Positions 43,024 to 52,800 are shown, numbered from the stretch's first letter. The stretch: 64,000 bases of DNA from Chloroflexota bacterium (GCA_027618835.1 JAQCHZ010000013.1:1-64000); one strand, 5' to 3'. Made by a program: numbers and translations. Notes: generated by a model not told the origin, from the sequence alone.

Positions 43024-45948
43024 CTAACTCTCAATAATGAGAATACTCAAGATTTTCACGCCGGGTGTAGTGGCAGTATCAGGATCGCGCTCCGCCATGC
43101 TAGTGACAATCTCTAATCCAGCAGTGACGTGTCCGAAAACCGTGTGACATGAAACCGAATCGTCTGCACAATTCTTCGCCACTCCGTCTTCGTAAGCATC
43201 AAGCCAGTTGAAAGCATCGTGGGTAATAAAGAACTGGCTGCCGTTCGTATTCGATCCCGCATTCGCCATCGACAGCACTCCAGCCGAATCGTGCGATAAC
43301 GCCCGAGTGAACTCGTCGTTAAACGTATAACCAGGACCATCATCGCCATCGCCTACCGGGTCACCTGCTTGTGACACGAAATCCGCTAAAACACGATGGA
43401 ATTCAAGCCCATCGTAGAATCCAAGACGAGACAAATTCACAAAGTTTTCGACCGTCATCGGCGTTATATCGTCGTATAACTCAAGCTCTATATTGCCCGC
43501 ATCTGTTGAAATTACCCCGTTGTAATTCAATGAAGTGCCCAGAGCACCGATCGGTGCTCGTGGCTCATCCCCAAATACAAGCATTTCGGGATCGCCTTCA
43601 TAAACAGGCACAGCGACCGGATCGCCATACTCAGTCGGTCGCCACGACATCCGGGTGGGGACCTGCTTAGAATCGACGACTCGGCGTAGCCCAGTGCTGT
43701 CAGTGTCCACAAGCCAACCCGCTCCGAGAAGCGAGTCGATTCCCATTACTTCCGAACCGTCTGGCGACCAAGCGGCGACCAAGAATTCTAGATTCGTATC
43801 GATGAACTCAGGGTCGGAAGTTTCCAAATCAAGAGTGCCTATATCTAAAGCACCGCCCGCTGCAATTAATCCGATATGAATGCCACTACCATCTGAACTC
43901 CAACCAAATCCAACGCTTCCAAACGGTCCAATTGGTTGGGGTGGAACTTGCAACGATGGATCAAACATCATCACTCGCACTAGGCCTTCATCTGTATTCC
44001 TAGAAGCCAACACTTGCGTACCGTCTGGAGACCAGAACGGCAGGATGTGCTGCGCGGTGTCGTCGTCGGAGATCAACGTCGACATATCCAACGTGATCGG
44101 ATTTGTGCTCACATCCTCGGGTATATCGGCCGTGAAAAGTCTCCATTTTTCGCCTTCGAGACTCACGAAAACAATCGAATTCCCATCCGAAGAAATATCC
44201 GGCATTGAAACGCCACCGACAACATCAGTAAGCTGCATGATCTCACGAGTGGTCATATCTAGCGAATACGCCTGTAGTTCACCCGTCGGATCCGAGACGT
44301 AAACCAGCTTCGATCCATCTGGCCACCAACTCGGTGCAAGTTCGACGAAACCGTTGTTATTGAAACTAATATCAGCTGATCCCAACTGGGCAGTTTCGAG
44401 ATCGATGAAGAAAATTCCGCCACCGTCTTGATCTACTGTTTCCACAGCGATTATGTTCGACGAACGCTGTCTTACCGTGATGTCAGATTGAGCAACTATC
44501 GCCTCGTCATTTCCGGCGGTACCAGCCGGCAGAGTCACGGTAATAGCGTTTGCAAAATCACCGATTTCATACCCGGCAATGAATACTGCGACTTCATTCC
44601 CTCGCCCCGCCGACGAGTACTCGTATTCAAACTCTTCTTCAGCTATATCCAGAATATTTCCGTGTTCATCGGTAGCGATTACCACGAACGGGGAACCGGC
44701 AGCGATTGGAACTGAATCGGTGTCAGGGACTATATGAATCGCCGTTGCAATCCCTGCGGAGATCGTTACGGGAGCAATACTTACAGCCTCAATACCATTC
44801 AGCACTGCTCTTGCTGTAATACCTGCGTCGGTGTGTGCTCCAGCGCTCATTCCAGCGGTGAACAATCCATCACTAGTTATCGATCCTATTTCCGGGTCGG
44901 AAACGGCCCAAGTAAGTTCTTCGATTTCCAGTTCGTTTCCGAACCGATCGGTAGCAAGCGTCGATAGTTGATGCGTTTCGCCGGCAGCAAGGCTAGTCGG
45001 AAGGCTAGACACACGAATTTCATCAAGGATCCCCGGATGAATGGTGCCAGTAATCGTCGTTTCGATCTGTTCACCAGCAAGCTCAACTTCGATCCTGACC
45101 AGATCAACATCTTCTTCGGAGGCCAGCGAACTCGACTTGAACAACCCAGCTGAATCAACTGTGTCGCCTTCCCGCAATGCGGTGAACAATACGAGAGCCG
45201 AATCAAGTACATGTCCAGCTTCGTCGACCGCTTGAACATTGATCGTTTCAGAACGACCTACTTGGATATCTATGACGTTTGGAACAATTGAAAATGCGTT
45301 GAGCGGTCCTTCTACAATTTCGATACCGACGCTTGCCGATGCCACAGTTCCGAGACGCTCAATCTCAACCGAAATGGCTTCTTTAAACGACCCCAAATCG
45401 GCTGCGGCAGTGAACTTACCATTTCTATCGATATCGCCTAGCGACTCATCAGCGCTCCAAACGAAATTAGGGTTTTCGATTGAATTCCCTAGAACATCGA
45501 ATGCATTCGCTGAAAATTGAACCGTTTCGAATGAAGATACAACCGATTTACTTCCTTCGATCACCACCCAGCCTGCTTCACCAGCATCTACTGAAATAGT
45601 GGCCTGTGCGGTATCGACAACGTCACCTCGAGTGGCAGCAAGAGTGACTACGAACTCTCCGGTAAATTCGAACGAGTGCATGGGTTCAATATCGGTACTA
45701 CCTGAACCATCACCAAAGTCCCAGGTATAGCTATCGGCATCGGCGAATTCGCTGAGAAGGAATGTGACATCGAACGGAGCATTTCCTGAATCCGAAGTAA
45801 CACTAAATTTTGCGACAGGTGGCGATGCACAAGCGACAAACAAGAATGCCAACATTCCCACCAACAACAACGAAGCAATACCAGTGGTCGTAAGCGCTTT
45901 GTTGTTCACTATTTTCAAATTTAAAATGCCGCTCAGAATGGTCTCCAA
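43024..45948 (-). CDS. Large lipoprotein: PKD, Ig-like repeats, TolB-like propeller and C-terminal cyclophilin
   Basis: A 974-residue secreted multidomain protein. A hydrophobic segment ends in the lipobox LFVAC (Cys40). A PKD domain follows (about 47-125; SYTWDFGDGSGSTD). Next come several bacterial Ig-like (BIG2-type) units to about 490 (for example ELTWAVSDPEIGSITSDGLFTAG). Then a TolB/PD40-like propeller with repeated WSPDG-type turns (SWWPDGSKLVYVSD, ISSDGNSIVFVS, WSPDGTQVLASR, WSSDGSGIHIG, WSPDGSEVMGID; about 520-775). A complete cyclophilin domain ends the chain (about 805-974; GLEFHRVLADFVSQAGDP, GSQFFITHDAFNWLD). Start is TTG 45948; GTG 45909 is an alternative. Likely a surface-anchored folding or scaffold protein. 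Confidence 0.82.
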   Translation of the reverse strand: METILSGILNLKIVNNKALTTTGIASLLLVGMLAFLFVACASPPVAKFSVTSDSGNAPFDVTFLLSEFADADSYTWDFGDGSGSTDIEPMHSFEFTGEFVVTLAATRGDVVDTAQATISVDAGEAGWVVIEGSKSVVSSFETVQFSANAFDVLGNSIENPNFVWSADESLGDIDRNGKFTAAADLGSFKEAISVEIERLGTVASASVGIEIVEGPLNAFSIVPNVIDIQVGRSETINVQAVDEAGHVLDSALVLFTALREGDTVDSAGLFKSSSLASEEDVDLVRIEVELAGEQIETTITGTIHPGILDEIRVSSLPTSLAAGETHQLSTLATDRFGNELEIEELTWAVSDPEIGSITSDGLFTAGMSAGAHTDAGITARAVLNGIEAVSIAPVTISAGIATAIHIVPDTDSVPIAAGSPFVVIATDEHGNILDIAEEEFEYEYSSAGRGNEVAVFIAGYEIGDFANAITVTLPAGTAGNDEAIVAQSDITVRQRSSNIIAVETVDQDGGGIFFIDLETAQLGSADISFNNNGFVELAPSWWPDGSKLVYVSDPTGELQAYSLDMTTREIMQLTDVVGGVSMPDISSDGNSIVFVSLEGEKWRLFTADIPEDVSTNPITLDMSTLISDDDTAQHILPFWSPDGTQVLASRNTDEGLVRVMMFDPSLQVPPQPIGPFGSVGFGWSSDGSGIHIGLIAAGGALDIGTLDLETSDPEFIDTNLEFLVAAWSPDGSEVMGIDSLLGAGWLVDTDSTGLRRVVDSKQVPTRMSWRPTEYGDPVAVPVYEGDPEMLVFGDEPRAPIGALGTSLNYNGVISTDAGNIELELYDDITPMTVENFVNLSRLGFYDGLEFHRVLADFVSQAGDPVGDGDDGPGYTFNDEFTRALSHDSAGVLSMANAGSNTNGSQFFITHDAFNWLDAYEDGVAKNCADDSVSCHTVFGHVTAGLEIVTSMAERDPDTATTPGVKILSILIIES

Positions 45949-46212
45949 TATGCCTGTCGAGGCAGTCTATGTAAGAACTCGGTTAATAGGTAACGAATTA
46001 GGATACGTCGTACTGCCGATTTGGGATTGGCTTACAAATTCCCCTGATCGCCCATAGGGGCAATAAACGACCATTCCAGCCTATGTGTACACGTAGATAA
46101 ACGTGGGCTGCACACGAACGTTGAAAACCCAACCGAAATCTAGTCTAGATTCATACGAAGAATTAACACGGTTTCCAAGAGTGTTTAGCAGAGCGGGTTT
46201 CGGTTCAAACAT

Positions 46213-46905
46213 ATGACTTCAAAAATTCTTATTGTTGACGATGAGCCAGATATCTTGGAGCTCGTGCAGACCCGGCTAGAAATGTCTGGATACGAAACAG
46301 TTACTGCAGAGAACGGTGAAGAGGCGCTCAAAAGCTTCTTCTCCGACCGTCCCGATCTCGCTCTTCTCGATCTAGAAATGCCCGGAATGGACGGCTTTGA
46401 ACTGTGCGAGCGAATTCGCCAAATGTCAGACGTCCCGATCATATTTCTAACCGCGATTGGTTCTGAAACCCATCGGGTAAAGGGTCTTCATGTCGGTGCC
46501 GACGATTACATCGTAAAGCCGTTCTCGAAAAACGAATTGCTTGCGAGAGTCGAGGCGAACCTCCGACGAGCTTCGATGCCTTCGATCCAACGTGACGAAC
46601 AGGTCTACGTCGACCGGGTACTAACCATCGATCACAGGGCACATCTGGTCACCGTCCGAGGGAACGAAGGCTCACTTTCTCCTCTTGAATACCGATTGCT
46701 TACGGCTTTGCTGAAACACCCAGGGCAAGTATTGAGCCACACCCAACTGCTCAACCTAGCTTGGGAACCAAACTCAGCTGAAACCTCGACCGATAGCGTA
46801 CGACTCTACATTTCGTACATAAGAGGAAAGATCGAAGAAGATCCCAAGCATCCTCGGCTCGTCGAAACAGTACGAGAACTCGGCGTCTACTTCCAGCGAA
46901 ACTGA
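46213..46905 (+). CDS. OmpR/PhoB-family response regulator
   Basis: Two-component regulator of 230 residues. Receiver domain 1-118 with acidic pocket Asp9-Asp10, phosphoacceptor Asp53 (LLDLEMPGMDG), Thr80 and Lys102 (VKPF). Winged-helix DNA-binding domain from about 130 (LSPLEYRLLTALLKHPGQVLSHTQLL, DSVRLYISYIRGKIEEDPKHPRLVETVRELGVYF); the usual RGxGY end is changed to RELGVY. No intact kinase is adjacent; a possible sensor fragment lies downstream in opposite orientation. Confidence 0.9.
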   Translation: MTSKILIVDDEPDILELVQTRLEMSGYETVTAENGEEALKSFFSDRPDLALLDLEMPGMDGFELCERIRQMSDVPIIFLTAIGSETHRVKGLHVGADDYIVKPFSKNELLARVEANLRRASMPSIQRDEQVYVDRVLTIDHRAHLVTVRGNEGSLSPLEYRLLTALLKHPGQVLSHTQLLNLAWEPNSAETSTDSVRLYISYIRGKIEEDPKHPRLVETVRELGVYFQRN

Positions 46906-47298
46906 ATCGACCAACTCGTCGAATCGAAGATCACTCTGAGACTGGTTGATAGTACGAATTGAAATCGCCGTAGCCAACGCCATGGCAAGCAACATCGCCA
47001 ACGTGGCTGTCGCCGTAAATGATGGCAATCGTTCCAGCAAGTGACCAGCCGACTGATCTATGTCAGCAGCAGATCACCCATTATCTTTGACGAACGTTGG
47101 AATAGCTGGATTTATCAAACTCGGAAGTCGCTCACTCGCTACGTATGGCGCAGCGAAAAACGAGTCACTGCGTATCGAGATGAATAACTCGATACAAGCA
47201 TCATCAAAGATGAAGGTGTGATTAGCGTTGGGGTCGACACCCAGTCCGCATGTGAACGGGCTCTGAATTTACGAGCCAGTCACGATTGAACGAGAACG
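46906..47298. other. Spacer with possible sensor-gene remnant
   Basis: No intact gene. On the minus strand, one frame runs from about 47270 to the response-regulator end with a single internal TGA (47090 region). Its second part (ATG/TTG near 47040) encodes LERLPSFTATATLAMLLAMALATAISI, a membrane helix, then RTINQSQSDLRFDELVDSVSLEVDAEF, which resembles the start of CHASE-type sensors. It is cut off where it meets the regulator gene. Confidence 0.3.
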
Positions 47299-48036
47299 CT
47301 AGTTGAGCAGTTCTTCATGATCGGCCCAGGACAGTTCACGTTCCAGATTCGCCGCCAGTCTCTTTGCAACTTTCTCGGCGCACTCTCGTGTGTTGGCTGA
47401 TTCGCCCGATTCGAGTTCGATCGATGTAAACGGCAAATCAGGCATTCCACATGGAATAATGTGCTGAAAATATGTGAGATCAGTCGACACGTTTAGCGCA
47501 AATCCGTGCATCGTCACTCCACCAGAAATACGAACCCCGATTGCGGCGATCTTCCGCCCCTTCGGATTTCGATCAGAATCTCGTTTTTCGTCCGGAACTC
47601 CGTCGACCCAAACACCGGTCTCACCATCGACCAAATGGGCGTTGATGCCGTACTCAGTCAAAGTTTCTATGATCGATTTCTCGAGCATTCGAACGTAAGT
47701 AACTGGCCCAAGATTTGCAACACGTACATCGATGATCGGATAGCCGACCAACTGACCAGGACCGTGATAGGTCGCTTCACCACCACGATCGGTCTCGCAT
47801 ATCTCGACCCCAGCAGCCAACAATTTCGGACGCTCAGTTACCAGATGAGTATCGTCGGCTCGACGTCCGAGAGTTACGACATGACTGTGCTCAAGGAAAA
47901 GAACCGAATCGGAAATCGAACCCGACTTACGGTTATCAAGTATCGAGCGCTGAAGATCTAGCGCCGAGCCATAATCGATTTTTCCGAGCCACGTGGCGCG
48001 CAGCTCGGTGCCACTCACCCCAATGTCGGAGTTCAT
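47299..48036 (-). CDS. lipB: Octanoyl-[ACP]:protein N-octanoyltransferase
   Basis: Transfers octanoate from ACP to the lipoyl-domain lysine, the first step of lipoate attachment. 245 residues with EHSHVVTLGRRAD, RGGEATYHGPGQLVGYPI (84-101), the active-site Lys162 in GRKIAAIGVRI and acyl-thioester Cys196 in IIPCGMPD. Last gene of the E1alpha-E1beta-E2-lipB operon; its ATG overlaps the E2 stop by 4 bases. It would modify the E2 lipoyl domain encoded just upstream. Confidence 0.94.
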   Translation of the reverse strand: MNSDIGVSGTELRATWLGKIDYGSALDLQRSILDNRKSGSISDSVLFLEHSHVVTLGRRADDTHLVTERPKLLAAGVEICETDRGGEATYHGPGQLVGYPIIDVRVANLGPVTYVRMLEKSIIETLTEYGINAHLVDGETGVWVDGVPDEKRDSDRNPKGRKIAAIGVRISGGVTMHGFALNVSTDLTYFQHIIPCGMPDLPFTSIELESGESANTRECAEKVAKRLAANLERELSWADHEELLN

Positions 48037-49361
48037 TTGAGATCAGATTCGAGGTTAATCGCTTCAATTCCGGATTTCACGGCTTGAAGGAATTCAGACG
48101 CCTCAGCACCATCGATAATCCGGTGATCGAACGATAGGCAAATATTCATCATCGAACGAACTACGACCTCGTCTTTGCCATTGCTAGAAATGACTACCGG
48201 TCGCTTCACGATTGCTTCAGTCGTGAGAATTGCGGCTTGAGGATGATTAATAATCGCTCCGCCCCAAACCGATCCGAGTGCACCTGTATTGTTCAGGGTG
48301 AACGTGCCACCTCGCACATCTTCAATCGTCATCTTTCCAGAACGAGCACGCTTGACAATCCCCTCGAGTTTTCCAGCGAGTTCAGTAATCGTCCCTTCAT
48401 CAGCGTTGTGCACAACTGGAACGATGAGTCCGCCCCTTGCCGCAACCGCAACCCCAACATTAATTGCCTTTTTCAGCACGATCTTGCCGTCCAGCCAACT
48501 CGAATTGAGCCGCGGATTGGTTCGCAGGGCACCAGCAACCACGGACAGTGCGATAGGCAGATAGGTGAGTCGCACACCATTCTCGCTCTCGAATCGATCT
48601 TTGATGGCAGTGCGCCACTCGACCATTCCGGTCACATCGACTTCTATCGCCGACCACGCATGAGGAATCTCAGAAACGGCCTTCACCATGTGATCGGCAA
48701 TCATGCGTCGTATCGGCGTTGGTTCGATAATTTCATCTTCGCTCGTGACTAACGAATCCTTAGCCGAACCAGCAGAAGCACGACCCTGCCCTTTTTCAAC
48801 AGCAGCGAGCACGTCCTTCTTCGACACCCGCCCACCAAGACCAGTACCGACCAGCGAATTCAAATCAACGTCGTTTTCTGCCGCCAAGCGCGCCACAACA
48901 GGAGAAAATCCCTTTTGGCGAGTCGAACCGTGGCTCGATCCAGAAGTATTACCACCACCTGCCTCGTTAGTAACGGAAGCAGGTTCAGGAGTCGAAAGGC
49001 TGGTATCGAGAAATTCACCACCGGTAGGCCCTACGTTTGCACCCTGAACCATCGTTCCGATTCGGCTTGCTGACGGGGAACTCGTTGCGGCCCGTGCACT
49101 CGCAGACGCCGGCACTATTTCCTCATCAGTATCCATTTCGGCGATGACCGCTCCCATGAGAACGGTTTCTCCCTCTTCAACAAGAATTTTTGTGAGAGTA
49201 CCTGTCGCCGGCGACGGAACATCCATAGCAACTTTGTCAGTAACTACCTCAACCAGCGGATCGTATTTTTCGATCGCATCGCCGGGGGCTTTTAGCCATT
49301 TGCCAATAACTGCCTCGGTTACCGATTCGCCAACATGTGGCAGTTCAATGTTGAATGCCAT
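48033..49361 (-). CDS. 2-oxoacid dehydrogenase complex E2 (dihydrolipoamide acyltransferase)
   Basis: A 442-residue E2 core. N-terminal lipoyl domain with the modified Lys43 in VTDKVAMDVPSP, an Ala/Ser/Gly-rich linker, a peripheral-subunit-binding domain (FSPVVARLAAENDVDLNSLVGTG), a second linker, and the catalytic acyltransferase domain ending in SFDHRIIDGAEASEFLQ with the His and Asp of the HxxxD motif. VTDKV-type lipoyl site and two-chain E1 suggest a branched-chain oxoacid dehydrogenase; pyruvate cannot be excluded. Confidence 0.92.
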   Translation of the reverse strand: MAFNIELPHVGESVTEAVIGKWLKAPGDAIEKYDPLVEVVTDKVAMDVPSPATGTLTKILVEEGETVLMGAVIAEMDTDEEIVPASASARAATSSPSASRIGTMVQGANVGPTGGEFLDTSLSTPEPASVTNEAGGGNTSGSSHGSTRQKGFSPVVARLAAENDVDLNSLVGTGLGGRVSKKDVLAAVEKGQGRASAGSAKDSLVTSEDEIIEPTPIRRMIADHMVKAVSEIPHAWSAIEVDVTGMVEWRTAIKDRFESENGVRLTYLPIALSVVAGALRTNPRLNSSWLDGKIVLKKAINVGVAVAARGGLIVPVVHNADEGTITELAGKLEGIVKRARSGKMTIEDVRGGTFTLNNTGALGSVWGGAIINHPQAAILTTEAIVKRPVVISSNGKDEVVVRSMMNICLSFDHRIIDGAEASEFLQAVKSGIEAINLESDLK

Positions 49362-49363
49362 CT

Positions 49364-50347
49364 TTAAATCTCCGAGAGCTTCGTGATCGCTGCCAAAATT
49401 TTCTCAGGAGAAGGCATGAACGCTGCTTCTTGAATCGGAGAGAAAGGCATCGGCGGAAGTTCGGGCGGACCAAGGCGAGTAATCGGACCGTCAAGATCGA
49501 AGAAACATCGCTCGCCGATAATGGCGGCGACCTCAGAAGATATGCTCACCGCAGGAGTGTCTTCCTGAACGATCAATGCCTTACCGGTTCGGGAAGCCGA
49601 TTCTGCAATGGCGTCTGCATCGAGAGGACGCAGCGTACGTAAATCGAGAACTTCAACATCGATACCGTTCGCAGCAGCCATCTCCGCAGCCTGAAGCGAG
49701 TAGTGCAGCATCAGGCCATACGTAACGATCGTCATATCCGTACCGGGTCGCTTGATCTCAGCCTTGCCGATCGGAATTGTGTAATCCTCGTCCGGCACAT
49801 CACCCTTCACCAATCGATACGTTCGCTTGTGTTCAAGCACGATCACAGGATCGTCGGTGCGAATAGCGGTGGCAAGCAATCCTTTTGCATCATAGGGAGT
49901 AGCTGGAGCGACGACGGAGAGCCCCGGCGTGTGCGAAAACAGTACTTCTATGCTCTGTGAGTGATACAAGCCGCCTCTGACACCACCCCCGTAAGGGATT
50001 CGCACGGTCATGGGCGCGGTCTTGACACCATTCGTGCCATATCGCACTTTCGAAGCTTCACCAACCAGTTGATTAATGGCTGGCCATACAAAGTCGGCAA
50101 ACTGGATTTCAGCGACAGGCCGCATTCCGTTAACGGCTGCTCCGAGCGCAACTCCACATATCAATGATTCAGCCAACGGCATATCGATCACCCGGTTTTC
50201 ACCGAACTCATCGATAAGACCGTCCGTCGCCAGAAACACTCCACCACGACTGCCAACGTCCTCACCTAGAACAATCACTGTGTCGTCGCGACGCATCTCC
50301 GACTGCAACGTCGCTCGAACTGCCTCTATTACTGTCTGCTCACTCAC
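49364..50347 (-). CDS. 2-oxoacid dehydrogenase E1 component, beta subunit
   Basis: Transketolase-like beta chain of the thiamine-diphosphate E1, 327 residues. Signatures: VLGEDVGSRGGVFLATDGL with the ThDP-activating Glu, AEIQFADFVWPAINQL, RIPYGGGVRGGLYHSQSIE, and the C-terminal LRTLRPLDADAIAESASRTGKALIVQED. One base overlap with E1 alpha; 2 bases before E2. Confidence 0.93.
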   Translation of the reverse strand: MSEQTVIEAVRATLQSEMRRDDTVIVLGEDVGSRGGVFLATDGLIDEFGENRVIDMPLAESLICGVALGAAVNGMRPVAEIQFADFVWPAINQLVGEASKVRYGTNGVKTAPMTVRIPYGGGVRGGLYHSQSIEVLFSHTPGLSVVAPATPYDAKGLLATAIRTDDPVIVLEHKRTYRLVKGDVPDEDYTIPIGKAEIKRPGTDMTIVTYGLMLHYSLQAAEMAAANGIDVEVLDLRTLRPLDADAIAESASRTGKALIVQEDTPAVSISSEVAAIIGERCFFDLDGPITRLGPPELPPMPFSPIQEAAFMPSPEKILAAITKLSEI

Positions 50348-51366
50348 TAGAAATTACCTCCGACAGAGTCGACAACATGATCGAACATCGTATCGACGCT
50401 CGGATAGGGCTCGGCATCAACAGTATCGGTGGCGACGTTCACTCGTTTTTTAGCAGCAGCGTGAATTTCTGCGTCTGCATCATCGGTGAGCAAGTCACGT
50501 CTTTTCAGTAGCTCGGACAATATTTTTATTGGGTCTCTATTCGCCATCTGGGCGATATCTTCAGCAGAACGATAGCGAGTGTGGTCATCATCGGTTGTGT
50601 GAGGGAGAAGGCGTTCTACGGATGCCTCGATCAACGTAGGACCATCTCCAGCCCTGGCACGCTCTACGGCCGCTTTCGTCGCTTCGTGAACCGCCACGAC
50701 GTCCGTGCCGTCGACCTGTACTCCGGGGAATCCATAACCAGCCGCCCTACTAGCGACGCTCTCGACACCCATCTGTTTTTCGATGGGAACTGAAATTGCG
50801 TACCGGTTGTTCTCACAAAAGAAAATCACCGGTAATTTATGAACCCCAGCGAAATTCATCGCTTCATGAGTATCGCCTTGAGATGAAGCACCATCGCCGA
50901 AGAACACGATAGTTACTGCATCCGAGCCCTTCAAGGTATCGGCAAGAGCAACCCCGGCAGCCTGCGGAAGCTGTGTGGCAATAACGTTCGAAAAATTGAA
51001 CAAGTCGACACGAGGATGCGCCCCGTGAAGCGGGAACTGGCGAGCCCCGCTCATCGGATCGTCTTCTTTGGCGAGGAACCCCCGAAGCATTTCTTCCGGT
51101 GTTGTACCGAGTGCCATCATAGCTGCGAACTGGCGATAGTAGATCAAATAGTGATCTTTTGAAGGGTCGGTCGCCTCAATACAAGCAACCTGAGTCGCCT
51201 CATGTCCTTGAGCTGAAGCTGCGATAGCAGCCTTTCCCTGCCTGTTGAGCAGCCAGACCCGTTCGTCGAGGTAACGACTGAGGACCATGGTCTGATAAAG
51301 CTCTACAAGGCGTGTACCCGAAAGCTGTTCGGTTGGATCGGAAGGCTTGTTTGTAGTTGTTAACAT
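50347..51366 (-). CDS. 2-oxoacid dehydrogenase E1 component, alpha subunit
   Basis: Thiamine-diphosphate binding E1 alpha chain, 339 residues. ThDP motif GDGASSQGDTHEAMNFAGVHKLPVIFFCENNRYAIS, with the GDG...NN pattern, and the phospho-loop-like segment RYRSAEDI. YRQFAAMMALGTTPEEML and SGARQFPLHG are of the branched-chain type (BkdA) rather than pyruvate type, supporting use of branched 2-oxoacids. First gene of the operon. No E3 (lipoamide dehydrogenase) gene is in the window. Confidence 0.92.
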   Translation of the reverse strand: MLTTTNKPSDPTEQLSGTRLVELYQTMVLSRYLDERVWLLNRQGKAAIAASAQGHEATQVACIEATDPSKDHYLIYYRQFAAMMALGTTPEEMLRGFLAKEDDPMSGARQFPLHGAHPRVDLFNFSNVIATQLPQAAGVALADTLKGSDAVTIVFFGDGASSQGDTHEAMNFAGVHKLPVIFFCENNRYAISVPIEKQMGVESVASRAAGYGFPGVQVDGTDVVAVHEATKAAVERARAGDGPTLIEASVERLLPHTTDDDHTRYRSAEDIAQMANRDPIKILSELLKRRDLLTDDADAEIHAAAKKRVNVATDTVDAEPYPSVDTMFDHVVDSVGGNF

Positions 51367-51563
51367 GGACGGACATTATATGAGCCATAACCCGCCGAGA
51401 TAGACCCAAAACCTTCGACTCGTGCATTGTATTTTTGCAGGAATGACACCCAGTGATCGTTCTAGCCGACGATCTTGGATATACTTTTTGGCTTGTGAAT
51501 TTCATGCACGGCGCAATCTGATATCAGCATTTGCACCAATCAACTTCGTGGAGAACAGACAGA

Positions 51564-52226
51564 ATGAAACGGCTGCTACTACTAATTTCACTGCTAACGA
51601 TCTCATCGCTCCTATTCGTAGCATGTGGTGAAGACGCACCCGAAGCTACACCAACGGAAATCCCATCTGCTCCAGCTGCAACAGGCGGACAGATGGACGA
51701 TACAGCGGTCATGCTGTCGCCAGGTGACGAAGCTCGATCACCAACAGGGGCGCTTGACACGTCAAAGACCTACCACGCTACGTTCGATACCGACGCAGGT
51801 GAGTTCAAAATTCTGCTCTTCGATGACGAGGCTCCTCTAACTGTAGAAAACTTCATCAACCTCACAACCATCGGCTTCTACGATGGACTAATGTTCCACC
51901 GGGTGATCCCAGATTTCATGGCCCAAGGTGGTGACCCCAAAGGCACTGGTTCCGGTGGCCCTGGCTACCGATTCCGTGATGAATTCGATGCTAGTAGACG
52001 CCACGACAAGCCCGGAGTTCTTTCCATGGCTAACGCGGGTGCAAACACGAATGGAAGCCAGTTCTTCATCACATTCGTTCCAACTCCTCATCTCGATGAT
52101 GCCCACACAGTATTCGGAGAAGTTGTCGAAGGACTCCACAATGTTCTGAACATCGAAATTCGCGATCCCGGCAAAGCACAACTACCGGGCGATCTGATCA
52201 AATCGATCACAATTACCGAAAGCTAA
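51564..52226 (+). CDS. Cyclophilin-type peptidyl-prolyl isomerase, lipoprotein
   Basis: A 220-residue secreted PPIase. The N-terminus [20 protein letters not shown] gives a lipobox with acylated Cys, so it is anchored outside the membrane. A short Pro/Thr linker precedes the cyclophilin domain, with [19 protein letters not shown] (catalytic Arg, Gln), [17 protein letters not shown] and HTVFGEV. ATG 51564 is chosen for the short signal peptide; a longer frame opens at 51531. Its domain is close to that of the next gene. Confidence 0.9.
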   Translation: MKRLLLLISLLTISSLLFVACGEDAPEATPTEIPSAPAATGGQMDDTAVMLSPGDEARSPTGALDTSKTYHATFDTDAGEFKILLFDDEAPLTVENFINLTTIGFYDGLMFHRVIPDFMAQGGDPKGTGSGGPGYRFRDEFDASRRHDKPGVLSMANAGANTNGSQFFITFVPTPHLDDAHTVFGEVVEGLHNVLNIEIRDPGKAQLPGDLIKSITITES

Positions 52227-52271
52227 ATACCGAAAGCTTGCTCATCCAGCAAGCTTTCAGCAGGAGAAATC

Positions 52272-52775
52272 ATGGCAGACCTAGCCCCACCACAAGGTGA
52301 ACTCGACAACTCGAAGTCATACACAGCCACGTTCAAAACTGAACGAGGTGAATTTGAGCTCATGTTGTACGCAAACGACGTACCACTCACAGTTGAAAAC
52401 TTCATCAACCTAGCTCGCGCCGACTACTACAACGGCACCACTTTTCACCGAGTAATCCCAGGATTCATGGTTCAAGGCGGCGATCCTACAGGAACCGGCA
52501 CAGGTGGCCCCGGCTACCGCTTCGGTGACGAGTTCAACAAAAACCTGCACCACGACTCAGAGGGAATTTTCTCGATGGCGAACGCAGGTCCCGGCACAAA
52601 CGGCAGCCAGTTCTTCATCACATTGGCGCCAACCCCTCACCTCGACGGACGCCACACGGTATTCGGCAAGATCATCAAGGGTATGGACGTTGTGAAGGCC
52701 ATCCGAGAACGAGACCCCATGAACGACCCAGAACCGGGCGACATGATCGAGACCGTCGTAATTAACGAGAAGTAG
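52272..52775 (+). CDS. Cyclophilin-type peptidyl-prolyl isomerase, cytoplasmic
   Basis: A 167-residue cyclophilin without signal peptide. It catalyses cis-trans isomerisation of X-Pro bonds. [42 protein letters not shown] and HTVFGKII carry the active-site Arg, Phe, Gln and Asn. CAGGAGAA lies before ATG 52272. Paired with the lipoprotein form 45 bases upstream; one tandem duplication followed by gain or loss of the signal peptide is likely. Confidence 0.92.
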   Translation: MADLAPPQGELDNSKSYTATFKTERGEFELMLYANDVPLTVENFINLARADYYNGTTFHRVIPGFMVQGGDPTGTGTGGPGYRFGDEFNKNLHHDSEGIFSMANAGPGTNGSQFFITLAPTPHLDGRHTVFGKIIKGMDVVKAIRERDPMNDPEPGDMIETVVINEK

Positions 52776-52800
52776 CTCTCAACTACCAATTGGCAAATAC

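Noticed and set aside
46774-47298. Single TGA in the minus-strand sensor-like frame as a second selenocysteine codon
   Set aside because: The context (KDNG-TGA-SAAD) has no redox motif, no Cys homologue and no hairpin; decay explains it better.
48237-48752. 171-codon frame opposite the E2 gene
   Set aside because: Antisense of the catalytic domain; no ribosome site or recognisable product.
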